Source: Apus apus
Taxonomy: Eukaryota > Chordata > Aves > Apodiformes > Apodidae
NCBI RefSeq assembly: GCF_020740795.1
Contig: NC_067312.1
Span: 59,024,405 to 59,088,404, forward strand
Direction of reading: 5' to 3'
DNA: 64,000 bases
This document shows, piece by piece, positions 13,501 to 24,700 of the stretch; position 1 is the first letter of the stretch; the number at the start of each line of letters is the position of its first letter. A model generated the notes under the pieces. It did not search any database and was not told where the DNA came from. It saw only the letters and a program-made list of their open reading frames with translations. The position numbers and the translations under genes were made by a program.

Positions 13501-16500
13501 AGGAGGGCAGCTGAGCTCATGGGCAGTATTGGAGAGGTGATCCAGTAGATTGAATTCACTCCTCAGTGCTTCACTGGGAAAAATGGTGACATTCACCTGC
13601 ATGCCTTAAGCCAGGTGCAAATCTCAGATATTTGATTTAGTGAGAATGAAAGCAAAAACATGTAGCACCAAGGTTGGAAAAAATCTCTTCCGAAATAGAG
13701 CAGAAAAGAATGTTTCCATGACCCTGGCTGAGAGCTGGGCACTGCTCTCCAGCCACTGAACCACGTGCACACCCGCACTGCTATGCTCAGACAAATCATG
13801 CAAAAGGAAAGGAAAGCTGGAAAAGAGAAGCAGAACTCACAGAAAGGAAAAAAAAAAACAAAACACACACACACACACAAAAGCCCCAACCCAACCAAAA
13901 AACCAAACACAACAGATATCACTCGTTGCAGGGGCCCAGCAGAAAAGGGAAGGGCCTGTTCACTGCACCAAGTCTGCCCTGGCTGGGAAAAGCAAAACCA
14001 GCTCCACCCCAGAAAATGCAGGGGTAAGTCCCCCCATCCCAGGCTGTGGAACAGGGGTTGCTCCAGCCCCAAGACCTACATGGCAGCTCCAGAGCAGACA
14101 GGTAGCTGCATCCTGCAGCTCAGCAAAGCATGTGCTTCCTAGTTTAATCAGCTCAACTTCAGAGCTGTGCCAGCATCAATGCAGGCAGCACAAGCCCGGC
14201 TCGAATTGGGGTTCAGGCCGGTGGGGGGAGGGGGGGAACAGGACTGGTAAGGGGACAGCCCCAGTGCCCCCTTCCCAGCTAGGTCCAACTAAACATGCTG
14301 TCCTTGCATGTGACCCATTGACCAAATGGCCATCTCTGTCTCCTTGTAAACCAGCTGATAGCTGTTTCCTCTCTCTGCCTGCTTCCCCATGAGTGTTTAA
14401 AAAAACCTAAACATCCTTGGGTCTGTCTAGAAATATCCCAGAGGGGGGGGGTTGGGGGAGGGGGGGGGGGGGGAAGCCTTTCGAAAGACCAGGATATGTT
14501 TTCTTTGGCTGGTCTACACTCACAAAGTTATGTCTGCTTACAGACATCAGCTACATTGATGCAAAGCTTAAGCTTGCTACAGAGCACGTGCCCTGTTTTG
14601 GGCAGGCTCACACAGCACCTGCCACCTGCAACCGTGACCCCAAGGTGAAACAGGCTGAAAGAAGTGAGGATCCATTGTTGGCAACACGGGGTACCCACGA
14701 TGGCAGGTCTGCATGATTAACTGAGAGTCTACAGCCAGAGACAAACATTTCTTAATCCAAATCCCAAATGCTGCCTATTCCAACACAAGGTCTCATGCGA
14801 GCAGATGGCCTCTTTAAAAAAAAAATTAAAATATTGTAGTTTCCACAGCAAGACACTTTTGGGAGAGAAGCAAGGTCCTCATCAGTGGCTCAAATCCCGT
14901 GCACACTCGCTGAAGTGCTTTGAACCATCTCCCTTTGAGCTGGGCAATCTGCATGCAATTAGCCCTGCTCACTGCAAAATTAAATTCCAGGCCCTCAAGC
15001 AGCAAACTCAAAACAAACAAACAGAGAGGCCCAGATCAGAAACAGGCTGAGTTGTCCCCTGCCAGGAACTCCCACCCTGCCACAGGACAGGATGGCCAGA
15101 CAGGAGTTCTCCTAGGCTGTGTGACATCCCAGGGAAGTGGCTGTGGCAGGGGAGGCCCCAAATCACAAGGCAGCCCTCAGTTCCCTGATCCATCCCATCC
15201 CGCTGGTGGCAGCTGCACCTGGATCCCAGCACTGCTGCAGGGTTCGGATGCACTCCCTAGACAGCGCCAGGTGGGAGGGAGGTGCATCTGTCTGGCCAAA
15301 AGTCAGCCAGGGCTTGTGCACCCCTGAAACTACAGGGTGCCATGGGAGGTGAGTAAAGCAGCAGGGCACTGCATGCCTGGGGAAATGGCTGACAAAACCT
15401 CACTGCCCCTGGCCTCACAGGTTTGCAGAAACTCATCCCATAAAGTCTTTACAGAGCCGTTCCCAGCTTCAGTGAGACACGTTTGCAAGTAAGTATGCTT
15501 AAAGCAAGCCCAGTGACATCCCAGACTGGAGACAGGCAGCAGAGGAGATGACAAAAGCAGCCTTCTTTCAGACAAACATCTGCAGGGGCTTGGGGACTGC
15601 CCCGAACTCCTGCAGATCAGTTGCAGCCGGGAGGCAGCTGGAAAGGCTCTTTGCTGTGCCCAGTGTCACAAGTGGCCACGGCTTGCCCATCTGGATGTGC
15701 TAATCCATGCCTGGCTCACCAAGTACCTCTCCTTCCAGGGAGGGGCTCTAGGCACTGATTTGCATAAAGAAAAACACTGTCCCAATGGGAACGGGATGAG
15801 CAATGAGACCTTCTTCAGCCTGGAGAGACAGGGGAAAGCTGGACACTGACACTGCTCCATCCACATCCCAGGAAACCCCAGATCTTTTGCTCCACCAGTT
15901 GCAGCATTTCTGTGGACTGCTGTCTTTGTCCTCAAAACATCTGAAACCAAAATCCCTCCTGCCCCACAGGGAAAGGTATGCAAGAGAGAGGGAGGGGAGC
16001 AGTAGCTGCAGGATGCTGGCTGGAGAGGAGGGTCCACTGAGAAGGAGGTGAGCAGTGGAGTCCCACAGCCCGATGCCTTGGGCTTGCTCATGAAGCCACC
16101 AGATACAGAGCACCTCCTTGCTGAGGAACGTGCACCCCAGCACTTTGGGGTATGTGTGTGGGGCTCAACACAATGAAAATGTGCTCAATCTGTTGAGTGA
16201 AGTCAGGCTAAAGAGCTCCATACCAGAGAAGGAAAGTTGAGAACTTGACCAAATTCTGCATCCAAGTGCAGTTGAGGAAACTGCAAGCGTCCGTCTCTTT
16301 CCAAACACAAATTTGGCCCTGTTTCCAAAGAAACTAACTATTGCTTCAGATCAATGCTGGCACGGAAACAAGCACATTATAAAACACTAGATGCACGAGA
16401 TGGAAAACTTTCCTTTTCTCCCCAGCACATCCCATCTGTTGTGCTCTGTTCCTAAACAGCTGCTCCTCAGGAAGGCATGGTACCTTTCAAAGTTAGTTTG

Positions 16501-19500
16501 CAAGCACAATAAACAGTCCTTGACCTTCACTTTGACCAGATAAGGGGATGCTAGGGATGTTCTCACCACAGAAGCTGCTGAGAAAGCCTACACTTCAGAG
16601 GTATGACGTGCTCCTGACCACACGGGCAGCTGTGGAAGTGCTGGCAGCGTTGCCAGGATCACACGTCTGCTCCCTGCCAAATATATTCTTTGGAAAAGTT
16701 TAACACAGTTTCTCAATCTCTCTTTTGAGGCCAAGAAATCCTAACTTTGAGCAAACTGGTCCACGTGTTAGCTCCCCCTCCCCCAGCCCTCTCAATGTTC
16801 TTTTCTTTGGGTTTCTGTTTTACTTTTTCAAAACAAGGCAGTGGAGGGACACAGCAAAACCCCACTGCAGCCATGAGCAAAGTGACACCTGTAGCACCTG
16901 GGTTAGGGGGTAGGCAGGAGGGAGCAGAGATCACTTCTGTATTTTAAAGGTGCAAAAAAAATAATCAAAAAAGAAAAGCAGACAATAGTAAGCTCAGACG
17001 AGGAAAGGGGGACATGCCATGTGTAAAGCAAATGCTTTCTCTACCACTTGGTATCATAAGTGATCACACAGATTCAGAGGCCCACAGTTTCTGGGCCAGA
17101 AACTCCCCCCCAGAGATGAGAGCCCACAACTGCAGATGGGCAACGTAACAGGAACCAGACCCCAGGCATGCCAAACCTACCAAACCCCTCTGGCACAGTC
17201 ACCAGCAGAAATCTTCTTAAAAGTGGCGTTGCAGCACCTCATAGGTTTTCACTCTTTTGCCTCAAATTATGCCTGGCTAGGATTCTGCCAGTGTTAAAGC
17301 ATCCTCTACCCCTGCCTATGCCATATCCATGTATACAGCACCCTCAAACTAGACTGTGAATTCACTGACCTTTCAGGAAGAACATAAGCTCTAAAAACTT
17401 GTCATACATGCACTAAGCATCACGACCTATCTGACACGCTACCTCTATCTCCCCACAACAAACCTCAAAGCATCAGAATACTCCCATCATTTATCTTCAG
17501 CACCTACAGTGACTGCTTGAACTGACTACACAGGCTTCAGAAGTGGTGCATTAAAGAGAAAGCCCATGACACAGGTCCTTCCCCCTCCAACTGAGCAATG
17601 GCTGCCCACCCACAGGTTGGCCAAAGGAGCTTCTTTCTCTCTACCCTCAGTTTTTTAAACATGCCTTGCTAACAGTGGGAAGTATCAGTTTCTAGACAGG
17701 ACTCTGGCTTCTCAAGGAACAGTTGTTTTTCTCACATGCCCAAAATCTCCCAGCAAACAGGCATTTGGAATCTGTACTCTTTTTCAAACATTTATGAAAA
17801 AGAATGGCTCTCTATTAGGGTTTGGGGTTGTCAGTTCTCTAAACTTAAAACTGGGGGTGAAAAGCTACTGAGTCAGACACTTGCCTGCAACATGATTAGG
17901 GCACTTGGGTTGTCTTTGCCATGAGATGCTCATGGGGTCGAGGGTAAGAATAATCTCTTCAATCTGCCATCCCTTACCAGCCGCACCTGGTATCTAAACA
18001 AGGGTCAAAAATGGCTAAGGAGGCAGATGTATTCTAAAATAACTTCCACAAGCAACACCTGCTCTTGATAAGGCAGGACTTGAAAATTACATCCCTGAAA
18101 TACAGATAAGCCTGATCATGAGATTCTGCTTTGCAGACTTCTGGCACTGAGAGAGAAGTGCTGCTTTAAGATGAGCTCATTTGGAGAACAATGTTACTAT
18201 TAAAGAACATGCCCCCTTCTCCATTCTCTAAAACCAGCAGATACGTAACTACCCCATCACCAAGACAGAAATACCTCAAGGAAAAGGTAGAAGAAAAGTA
18301 TTTGACCATTTTGAAAGCACATAGGCCAACATATATACTACTTCTATAGAGCAACTTTTTAAAAAACAACAACAAAAAACCAATATTCTTGAACAGCTCA
18401 AACGTAACAATTTGGGTAATGGACAGCTGCAAGATATATCTAGATATACTTGCTTTTGGGCTTCTCAGAGGCTGAAATTTCCTTGCAGCAAGCAGGCTCT
18501 CCTTCTTAATACTCCATTTAAGATACTCATTGGCAACAGCTCTAAACTGGAGTGTAAATCCAACATACTTGTATTACCTTGTATTAGAAAATGTTGTAGC
18601 TGTTAAGGACTTCTAATTCAAAGCTGAATTATGGTATTATTTCCCCAGACCTGAATTATGCTTTTAAATTATAAATAAAGCCAAGTGAACCATAAAAGCA
18701 TTTTAAATTCAGCAGCTTTTTGTAGAGATTAAACTTCATTCAGCTAATGCATTTGCGGCAGAGCCAGACAGCAGGGATTGTACACTTCTCTAAAAATCAC
18801 TAGAAAGAAAGCTCTCGGCCTCTGAAAGGAATACCTGGCTATCTGACCTTTCAAAAAGCCCAAGCAGCTGTGTCACACATATCCTGCATGATTCATCACA
18901 TGCTTTCCAACAGAGGTGGGGGGGGTGGGGGAAAAAGGAAGGAAAATAATGATTAAAAAAAAAAAAGATGAGGTGCAGTTCAATAAATTTAGGTTTATAC
19001 TAAGGGAACAGGGCAATTGGAGCTACCTGTTCCCACCACAGTATTTTCCATGGCCTTGGGAAGGTGTGAATCACAGGAACATCTTCCTGGCTTCTTCTTC
19101 TTACGTTCATGCTGAAAGGAGCTTCATATGTGAAAGGAAGAGGGGTTTTTTAATCCTGGGTTGGAGAATTAAGAGTTAGAAATGCCTGTGGAGTGTACAC
19201 CTCTCCATCCCCCACACTGGCCTTAGAGATACATGAGATGTTGATCAGGGCAGACTCAGCTCCAACCAGCATCTGAGGCACAACAGGATTGTTTTACAAA
19301 TGCTATTTGCAACCAAAACCTGGAAAGAGCAGGAAAAAAATAAACACCCATCACGTTTCTCACCTACATGCTGGCTACAAATGGTGCCAGTCTGCACCTG
19401 ACCGCACCACCTCAACCACACTGAAGGTAACAACTAGAAACCATTTGTGTATTGCATGGTAAAGAGCTACTTTCTACACAGCCCTCTAGCTCTCTGAAAA

Positions 19501-21419
19501 TCCATAACCACTTCCAATAGTGTCATTTGGCCTTTGGTGGATTCCACAAATCGCACCAACTATGTTATAACGATGGTACTAAAACACTGCAATCGATCGT
19601 TTAGTGACTAACTTTGATAGTGGACACTAAGAGTTATTTTCTTTAAACTCCAGGCATTTCAAAAGCACATGACTCACTCCTGAGAGGATCAGGGTAAAGT
19701 GGAGACAGTTTAAAGCAAAGCCATATTCGTAAAGGGCTCCTACATCCACTCTGTGAGGACAGGCTTGCACAGCCACTTTCAACTTAAAGTGATCTAGGGG
19801 GAAAAAAAGTGAAAGATACGAATGAAAAACAACAAAAAAACACAGCACAGTTCCTGTTAGTGACCTCAAAACCACCTTCCTAAAATAACAAACCAGTTAT
19901 TTGTTATTCAGATGCATTGATCTATGAACAGCTGACCATCAAGCACCCAGAGAAACTCATGAACTTCTGTGTCGGTTTCATAAATTGAAAACCACAGGTA
20001 GCTTCTTGAAAGTCTCTTCCTCCATCATGATCTCTGGTAATAAAGGTGCCCATGCTAACATGCTAACATGGCACACTGATGGAAAGGTAGATGATCCCCA
20101 GGCTTCATTCAGGTGCCAGATAGCTGGTGGCCAGGTCACTATCAACTGGGATGCCAGCAGTTCATGGTAATGAACTGTACCCACACCATAGGAGGGTCTA
20201 CTCAAGGAGCAGCAGCTACAAACAGCAAGTTGGGCAAGAGCCTTGTGAGGGGAGGAAAAAAGCCGAAATTCACCTCCTCCCCGATCTCTGCCTTGTAACA
20301 AGGCCACAGATACAGGTGGCCAATGCAAAACTCAGACCACCAGCAGGCTGCAAAACTGCAAACTGCCTGCTAGCACCCAAGATGTCCTGGGAAAGGCCTG
20401 TGGGGAGCAGAGCTTCAGAGCAGATAAAACACACGCCTGGCTGCCACGTATCAGTATACGGCATCACAGAACCACATACGTGGGAAGCGCCGCTGGGATG
20501 CATTAACAACTGTATCCATGATCCTGCCTCACAGCACTTTCTGAATCCATGCCGCTCACCGAGCAGGTCCGCGCACACAAAAGACTGCGAAAGCCTGCAC
20601 AGCACAAACAGCCCGTCTGATCTTCCTGTGAAATTGCGCAAGAGGAGTATTTTGGGTAAAGTTCCCAGAGGAAATTACCCAACCTCTCCGGCAACCAGAA
20701 AGAAACACAGCCAGACGGGGAGGGAGAGCTTCCCCAAAAGCGCCGGGGCTGCGCTCGTGGCTGCCTTCCCGGCGAGAGCATCCGCGTCTCGGTCCCCCCC
20801 AAACACCGGCTCCCCGGGGATTCTCCCACAATCCCCCTCCGCCGGGTGCTGCCAGGCTGCGCCCACCGGCCGGCGCCGCGCACGGGCAGCCGCGCCGCGC
20901 TCACACCCGCCGCGACCCGCGGTGACAGGCATCTAGGAGGGACAGCGGCAGCCGAGGCGCGGCGGCATGGCCCGGCGGCGGGCGCTGCTGGAGGGGCGGG
21001 GGCTGCGGCCGCCCGCGATGCCCGCGCCCCCTCCTCCGCCCCGTGGCCCCGGCAGAGCGGCGGGCACCCGACGGGCGGCGGGAGGCAGGGCAGCGGAGCC
21101 TCCCTACCCCGTCCCTCCCCGCCCAAACCCCAGCGGGGCGGCACTCACCGAGCAGCGGGGAGGTCTCGGGGCAGAGACCCGGCGGCGGCGAGGCGGGCGG
21201 GGGCCGGGTGCGGGCGGCGGGGGGCGGCGGACGGGAGAGCGGCAGCGAGAGGTTGGCGGGCGGCGGGCGGCGCGGCGGCGGCTCGGGGCTGCCCGGCGGC
21301 CCCAGAGCGCTGCCCGCCAGGTAGTAGAGCAGCGTGGCAGAGAGGTGGAGGGCGCAGAAGGCGACGAGGAGGCGGCAGGCCCGCTGCAGCGAGGTGCCGG
21401 GCAGCGACGGCTCCTTCAT
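1364..21419 (-). CDS. B4GALT1: B4GALT1, beta-1,4-galactosyltransferase 1 (5' half of gene, exons 1-3 in window)
   Basis: Three exons, read on the minus strand, join in frame (271 + 236 + 188 nt) to give the first 231 residues of a type II Golgi membrane enzyme. Family knowledge: it transfers galactose from UDP-Gal to terminal GlcNAc, and with alpha-lactalbumin it makes lactose. Visible parts: a short cytosolic tail (1-16), one membrane anchor (about 17-35), a proline-rich stem (41-80), then the catalytic domain with FRNR at 137-140 and the metal-binding DVD at 201-203. Cysteines 83, 125, 196 and 215 match the two disulfide pairs of the mammalian enzyme in spacing. Every intron has GT/AG ends and the phases agree. 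Exons 4-6, with the WGWGGEDDD region and the stop, lie left of position 1, so the gene is cut by the window, not broken. The neighbour SPINK4 is head-to-head 12 kb away, as in human 9p13. Confidence 0.97.
1559..1584. repeat. (AAAC)n / (GTTT)n microsatellite at the B4GALT1 exon 3 acceptor
   Basis: About five AAAC units lie directly beside the splice acceptor. Read on the gene strand they are GTTT units that serve as the pyrimidine tract before AAATTAG. Confidence 0.9.
8422..8500. repeat. Poly-T run with GTTT repeat
   Basis: About 25 T residues (8422-8446) are followed by GTTT units (8464-8500), about 110 bases downstream (gene sense) of B4GALT1 exon 2. Such a run could be a retroposon tail, but no element body was recognised. 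Confidence 0.85.
8613..8848 (-). CDS. B4GALT1: B4GALT1 coding exon 2 (start of catalytic domain)
   Basis: This 236-nt exon starts after a TTGCAG acceptor and ends at CAG|GTAAGA. It encodes residues 91-169, with the FRNR motif (UDP-galactose binding in the family), the strongly conserved EHLKYWLYYLHP segment and the end YGVYVINQ. Cys125 is predicted to pair with Cys83 of exon 1, the same 42-residue spacing as in the mammalian enzyme. The reading frame has no stop or indel, so the exon looks functional. Confidence 0.97.
13863..13879. repeat. (CA)n microsatellite
   Basis: About eight CA units in B4GALT1 intron 1, flanked by A-rich sequence. Confidence 0.9.
14443..14473 (+). repeat. Long G-run, G-quadruplex candidate
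   Basis: A 31-base stretch that is almost all G, broken only by TT and one A. It has enough G-tracts to fold as a G-quadruplex on the plus strand, the template strand of B4GALT1. Confidence 0.8.
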
Positions 21420-21770
21420 GCCGTCGCGCTGGCGGGGAGCGCCGCCCGCCCCGCACCGCGCCGCCGAGAGGGACGGGGACGGGGCGGGGGCGGTGCCGGC
21501 TCCGCCCGCCGGGGGCGGCCCGGCAGAGTGCGCCCCTCCCGCCGCCCGCCGCCGCGGGGAGCAGCGGCGGGACCCGCCCAGCATCCTGCTCGGCATTTCC
21601 CCCCCTCGGCATCCCCGACCGACACCCCCAGTGCCGCCATCCCGCCGGGCACCCCCACCTCGCCACTCCTCGCCCCGCCATCCTGCCCCGGCACTCCCAC
21701 CCCCACCCCACCAGCCCTCGCGGGATCCCGGCCTCCGTCTTCGCTCCAGCTCGCGCAGCGGAGCGGGCAG
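20700..21770. promoter_or_regulatory. B4GALT1: CpG-island promoter of B4GALT1
   Basis: The sequence changes sharply to high GC with dense CpG and many G-runs, covering exon 1 and both flanks. No TATA box was seen upstream of the ATG on the minus strand, which fits a dispersed housekeeping-type start. The transcription start is not fixed by sequence alone. Island edges were judged by eye. Confidence 0.85.
21149..21419 (-). CDS. B4GALT1: B4GALT1 coding exon 1 (tail, membrane anchor, stem)
   Basis: The ATG is at 21419-21417 and the exon ends at a GTGAGT donor (21148 downwards), leaving 90 codons plus one base. The start was chosen because the protein begins MKEPSLPGTSLQRA, which matches the N-terminus of bird B4GALT1; the frame is open further upstream only because the CpG island lacks stops. 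Residues 17-35 are hydrophobic (signal anchor). The stem is rich in proline and has one N-glycosylation site (NLS, residues 56-58). The final part, CPETSPLL, lines up with mammalian CPEESPLL. Mammals have two in-frame starts giving long and short isoforms; here only one methionine precedes the anchor. Confidence 0.96.
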
Positions 21771-24700
21771 CATCCCTCTTCTATGGCTGTCTCCGCAGCG
21801 CGGTAACACCGCGTGGCAACTGTGGCTGCAAGTTCACGCAGCATGCCAAAACACTTGGCTTTAGCAGAAGGCGTAAAAGGGAGCTGCGAGGTGCTGCCCT
21901 GTAGCACAGGCTGTATTTGGGTTCGTGCCCCTCTGAAGGTTGCAGGTAGTCTTCACTTGGCACCACTAAGTTTAAACTGTAGTTTTCTGTCAGCTCAGTG
22001 GAGCTTGTTTCAGTGTGTCTTTTGCAAAATGAAAAAGGCCAGAACCACCTTTTTGCTGAATAAATACCAAGGTCCCAGCAGTTCTGGCGGCAGGGCCTTC
22101 TCGAGAGCTCCAGGCAAACGTTCTGCCAGAGCAAGACTATTGTCAGTACTACGTGGAGTCAGCTGTGGTTTTGTGCCGCTGAGCGTTGAAACCTGCCCAG
22201 CATGGGCATCTCCACCTTCTGGTGCCCTGTCCCAGAGCTATCACACATTCCTGAGGAAGGAGTTCCCTTTGTGTCCATCATCAAGCCAGTAGAAGTGCCC
22301 AGGCAAGCAGGTCTGGGCACTATCCAACATTCCTCAAAATTACATGTTTTGCTTATGAGTGGTGAATCCATAAGCCTGGAAAGCAACCTCTTTGAAGCTG
22401 CCCTGTAATCCTGTCTCAGCCAGCAGTGGTGATGGTTGGAGGGTTTAGTGTTGTCCTTTGGTAAGTGCAATGAGCGTCAGGAAGCCAGTATTAGCTTTGC
22501 TGTTCCCCTGGGTGCTGCAGGCACCTGACTGGAGAGGGGTCAGTGGGCACCAGTGACTCACAGGGTAAGGGAGACCGACTGCTGGCTGGGCACAATCCTG
22601 CGGGTGGTCTGGCAGACTTGCATGTCTCTGGTTAGCCCCACGAGCTGCAGAGTGCTCCAGGGACAGTGGATGACACTCAAGTGGTTTTCAAGTGCAATAA
22701 ATAACTCCTGCCAGTAGTCCTTAATGCTGCTATTTAATGTTACTGTTTGTTTGGTCTCATGAATGCTAAGTCACTGCAAGGGTAAGTGAACCTGCATTCT
22801 TCTAATTGGGTAGAACTGCTTCCCAACGCAAGCACACACCATTCCCACTTCCCTCAGCCCTCACGGTCTGCTGATTTCAGCAGCCTTCAGTGCTGCTTGG
22901 TGGGCCGCCAAAGTGCTGGTCTGTGGAGCTGGGCTCTCATCCAACGTATCTGGATGCTCCTTGGATGTTCATTCAATGTCTGCTCACAGGCACTCTTCCA
23001 GACTAGCATGCCGCCTGTGATCTTTGAAGAAGTGTACCGTGTCCCACCCTTTGACCTCCAACAATACCGCTATTTCTTAGCCTCAAGACTGGCACTCCTG
23101 TGAAATCATTCACTGCATGTGGCTTTTTCTCGTGGCTTGTGTTGAGGCTGGGATGAACTGGACCTTAGAGATCAATGTTTTGCAATTCAATCTCACAGAC
23201 TATAGCTGTTCAATGCCTCACAAAGCAAGTGCACGTGCTTTTTTATTACTGGCCATGGTGAAAACCAGCAGGGTGCAGTCTCAGTTTGTGATGCTGTGCT
23301 GAGTGAGTAGATACAGGAAGACCAGAAAGTATGGCTGTTGCCATCAGTGAGAGACTCTGCACTCATCTTTAAAACCTGAAATGGTCAGCAAAATCCAGGA
23401 GCAGTCTTGAACCTCAACCAATCTACCTTGCTCTGGGACAAAGGAATTTCCTTTTTCTGGCAGGACAAAGAGTGGACTTAGGGTTTCAGCATCTCTTTGC
23501 CCCACTCAAGTGGCTTCCACTAACCACCTGAAAGCTCCTTTAGAAAGTGGGCCTTGCTTTCACCATGAGGAAGCTCAAGGAGCAAATTATCCTGCAGTCA
23601 AGGTGCATGACCAGAGATGTCTGCTATCACTTTTCTGTTCACTTACGTGTTTCTCAGCTCTGCAACTCTGTTCAAGAATCACTTTGTGCTTTGGTTAAAC
23701 CTGATGTTGTGAGCATCACAATGATAATAGTGGTGTCTATGACACTAGCACCCTAGTACTCTCAGTCAACAGTCAGCTAAGGGCAAGCTTGTCAGTTGCC
23801 GACACTCCATTCTTCAGATCTTCTAGGTCCAGAGTTACAATGTTTCACTGTGGTCAACAAACACCTGGACTTGTGCTAAGTAAAATTCTACTTCCGTTTA
23901 GCTTTGAACTGTACATTTGTAGGGAAAGTTCCCTGTGGTGTATTGAGAGCTAGACGTCAGTTGTGAATCAAGGTAGAGCCAATTTGATTTCTTGTAACAC
24001 TATTGTGTATGTCACATCCTAAATTTAGCAAGCAATAGCCAAAAGAAGTTACAGCACAGTGTTCAGTACAAACATCAGAGTGTTAGGAACTGTCTAACAC
24101 ATTTTTCCACAGGTCCCTTGTAGCAATGTACCATGAATGCCTGCTATGTCATGTGTGAGTGGTATAAAAATATTGCCATTTTTTCCATGGGGCCACTGTT
24201 TTGCTTGTACTCAACATGGCTCTGGAAGTAGAGCAGGGCCTTGTGGTGAAAGGAGCTTCTGTTACAGCCAGGGATTGTTCACACGCTGCACACACACAAG
24301 TGTGCAATCATGTGTGTACAGGTAAATACAGGTGTATAAATCTAAGTACATAATGGCACACCTGGCTTTGGTATAGAGATGAGATGTCTTAGTGAACCCA
24401 TGAATAAGGAAATAGAAATACAGGCCTTAAAGGAAAAAATGCAAACATACGTGTCCTTGGGCAAGGTCTGGCCTCCCCAGTTCTTTACCATCGCCGTCTC
24501 CACCCCAGCCCAACCCGTGAAGAGTCCTTGGAGATCTCGCTTTACCAGTCATACCTGAGTCAGCTTCTAACTCCTTGGCTTCATTTTGGTGGTGATATTC
24601 TTTTTTGGTAAAGCTAATTTTTAGCTTTTTTCTCCCTACAAAAAACGGCTGTGTGACTATGCTGCTTTGCTGCACATGAACACATCTGTCCATCCACCAT

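Larger units (their letters stand above)
8849..21148 (-). other. B4GALT1: B4GALT1 intron 1
   Basis: A 12.3-kb intron. Visible content is a CA dinucleotide repeat (13863-13879), a long G-run (14443-14473) and a GC-rich 3-prime flank belonging to the promoter CpG island above about 20700. No convincing exon or CR1 fragment was seen. Confidence 0.8.

Noticed and set aside
20846-21904. Very long open frames on both strands over the B4GALT1 exon 1 region (up to 352 codons)
   Set aside because: They are shadows of a CpG island: stop codons are rare in such GC-rich DNA. Only the frame matching B4GALT1 has family support.
22159-22470. A 104-codon minus-strand frame that reads like a protein
   Set aside because: I followed the same frame upstream to 23220; it has about a dozen stops in 354 codons, near chance. 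No family was recognised.
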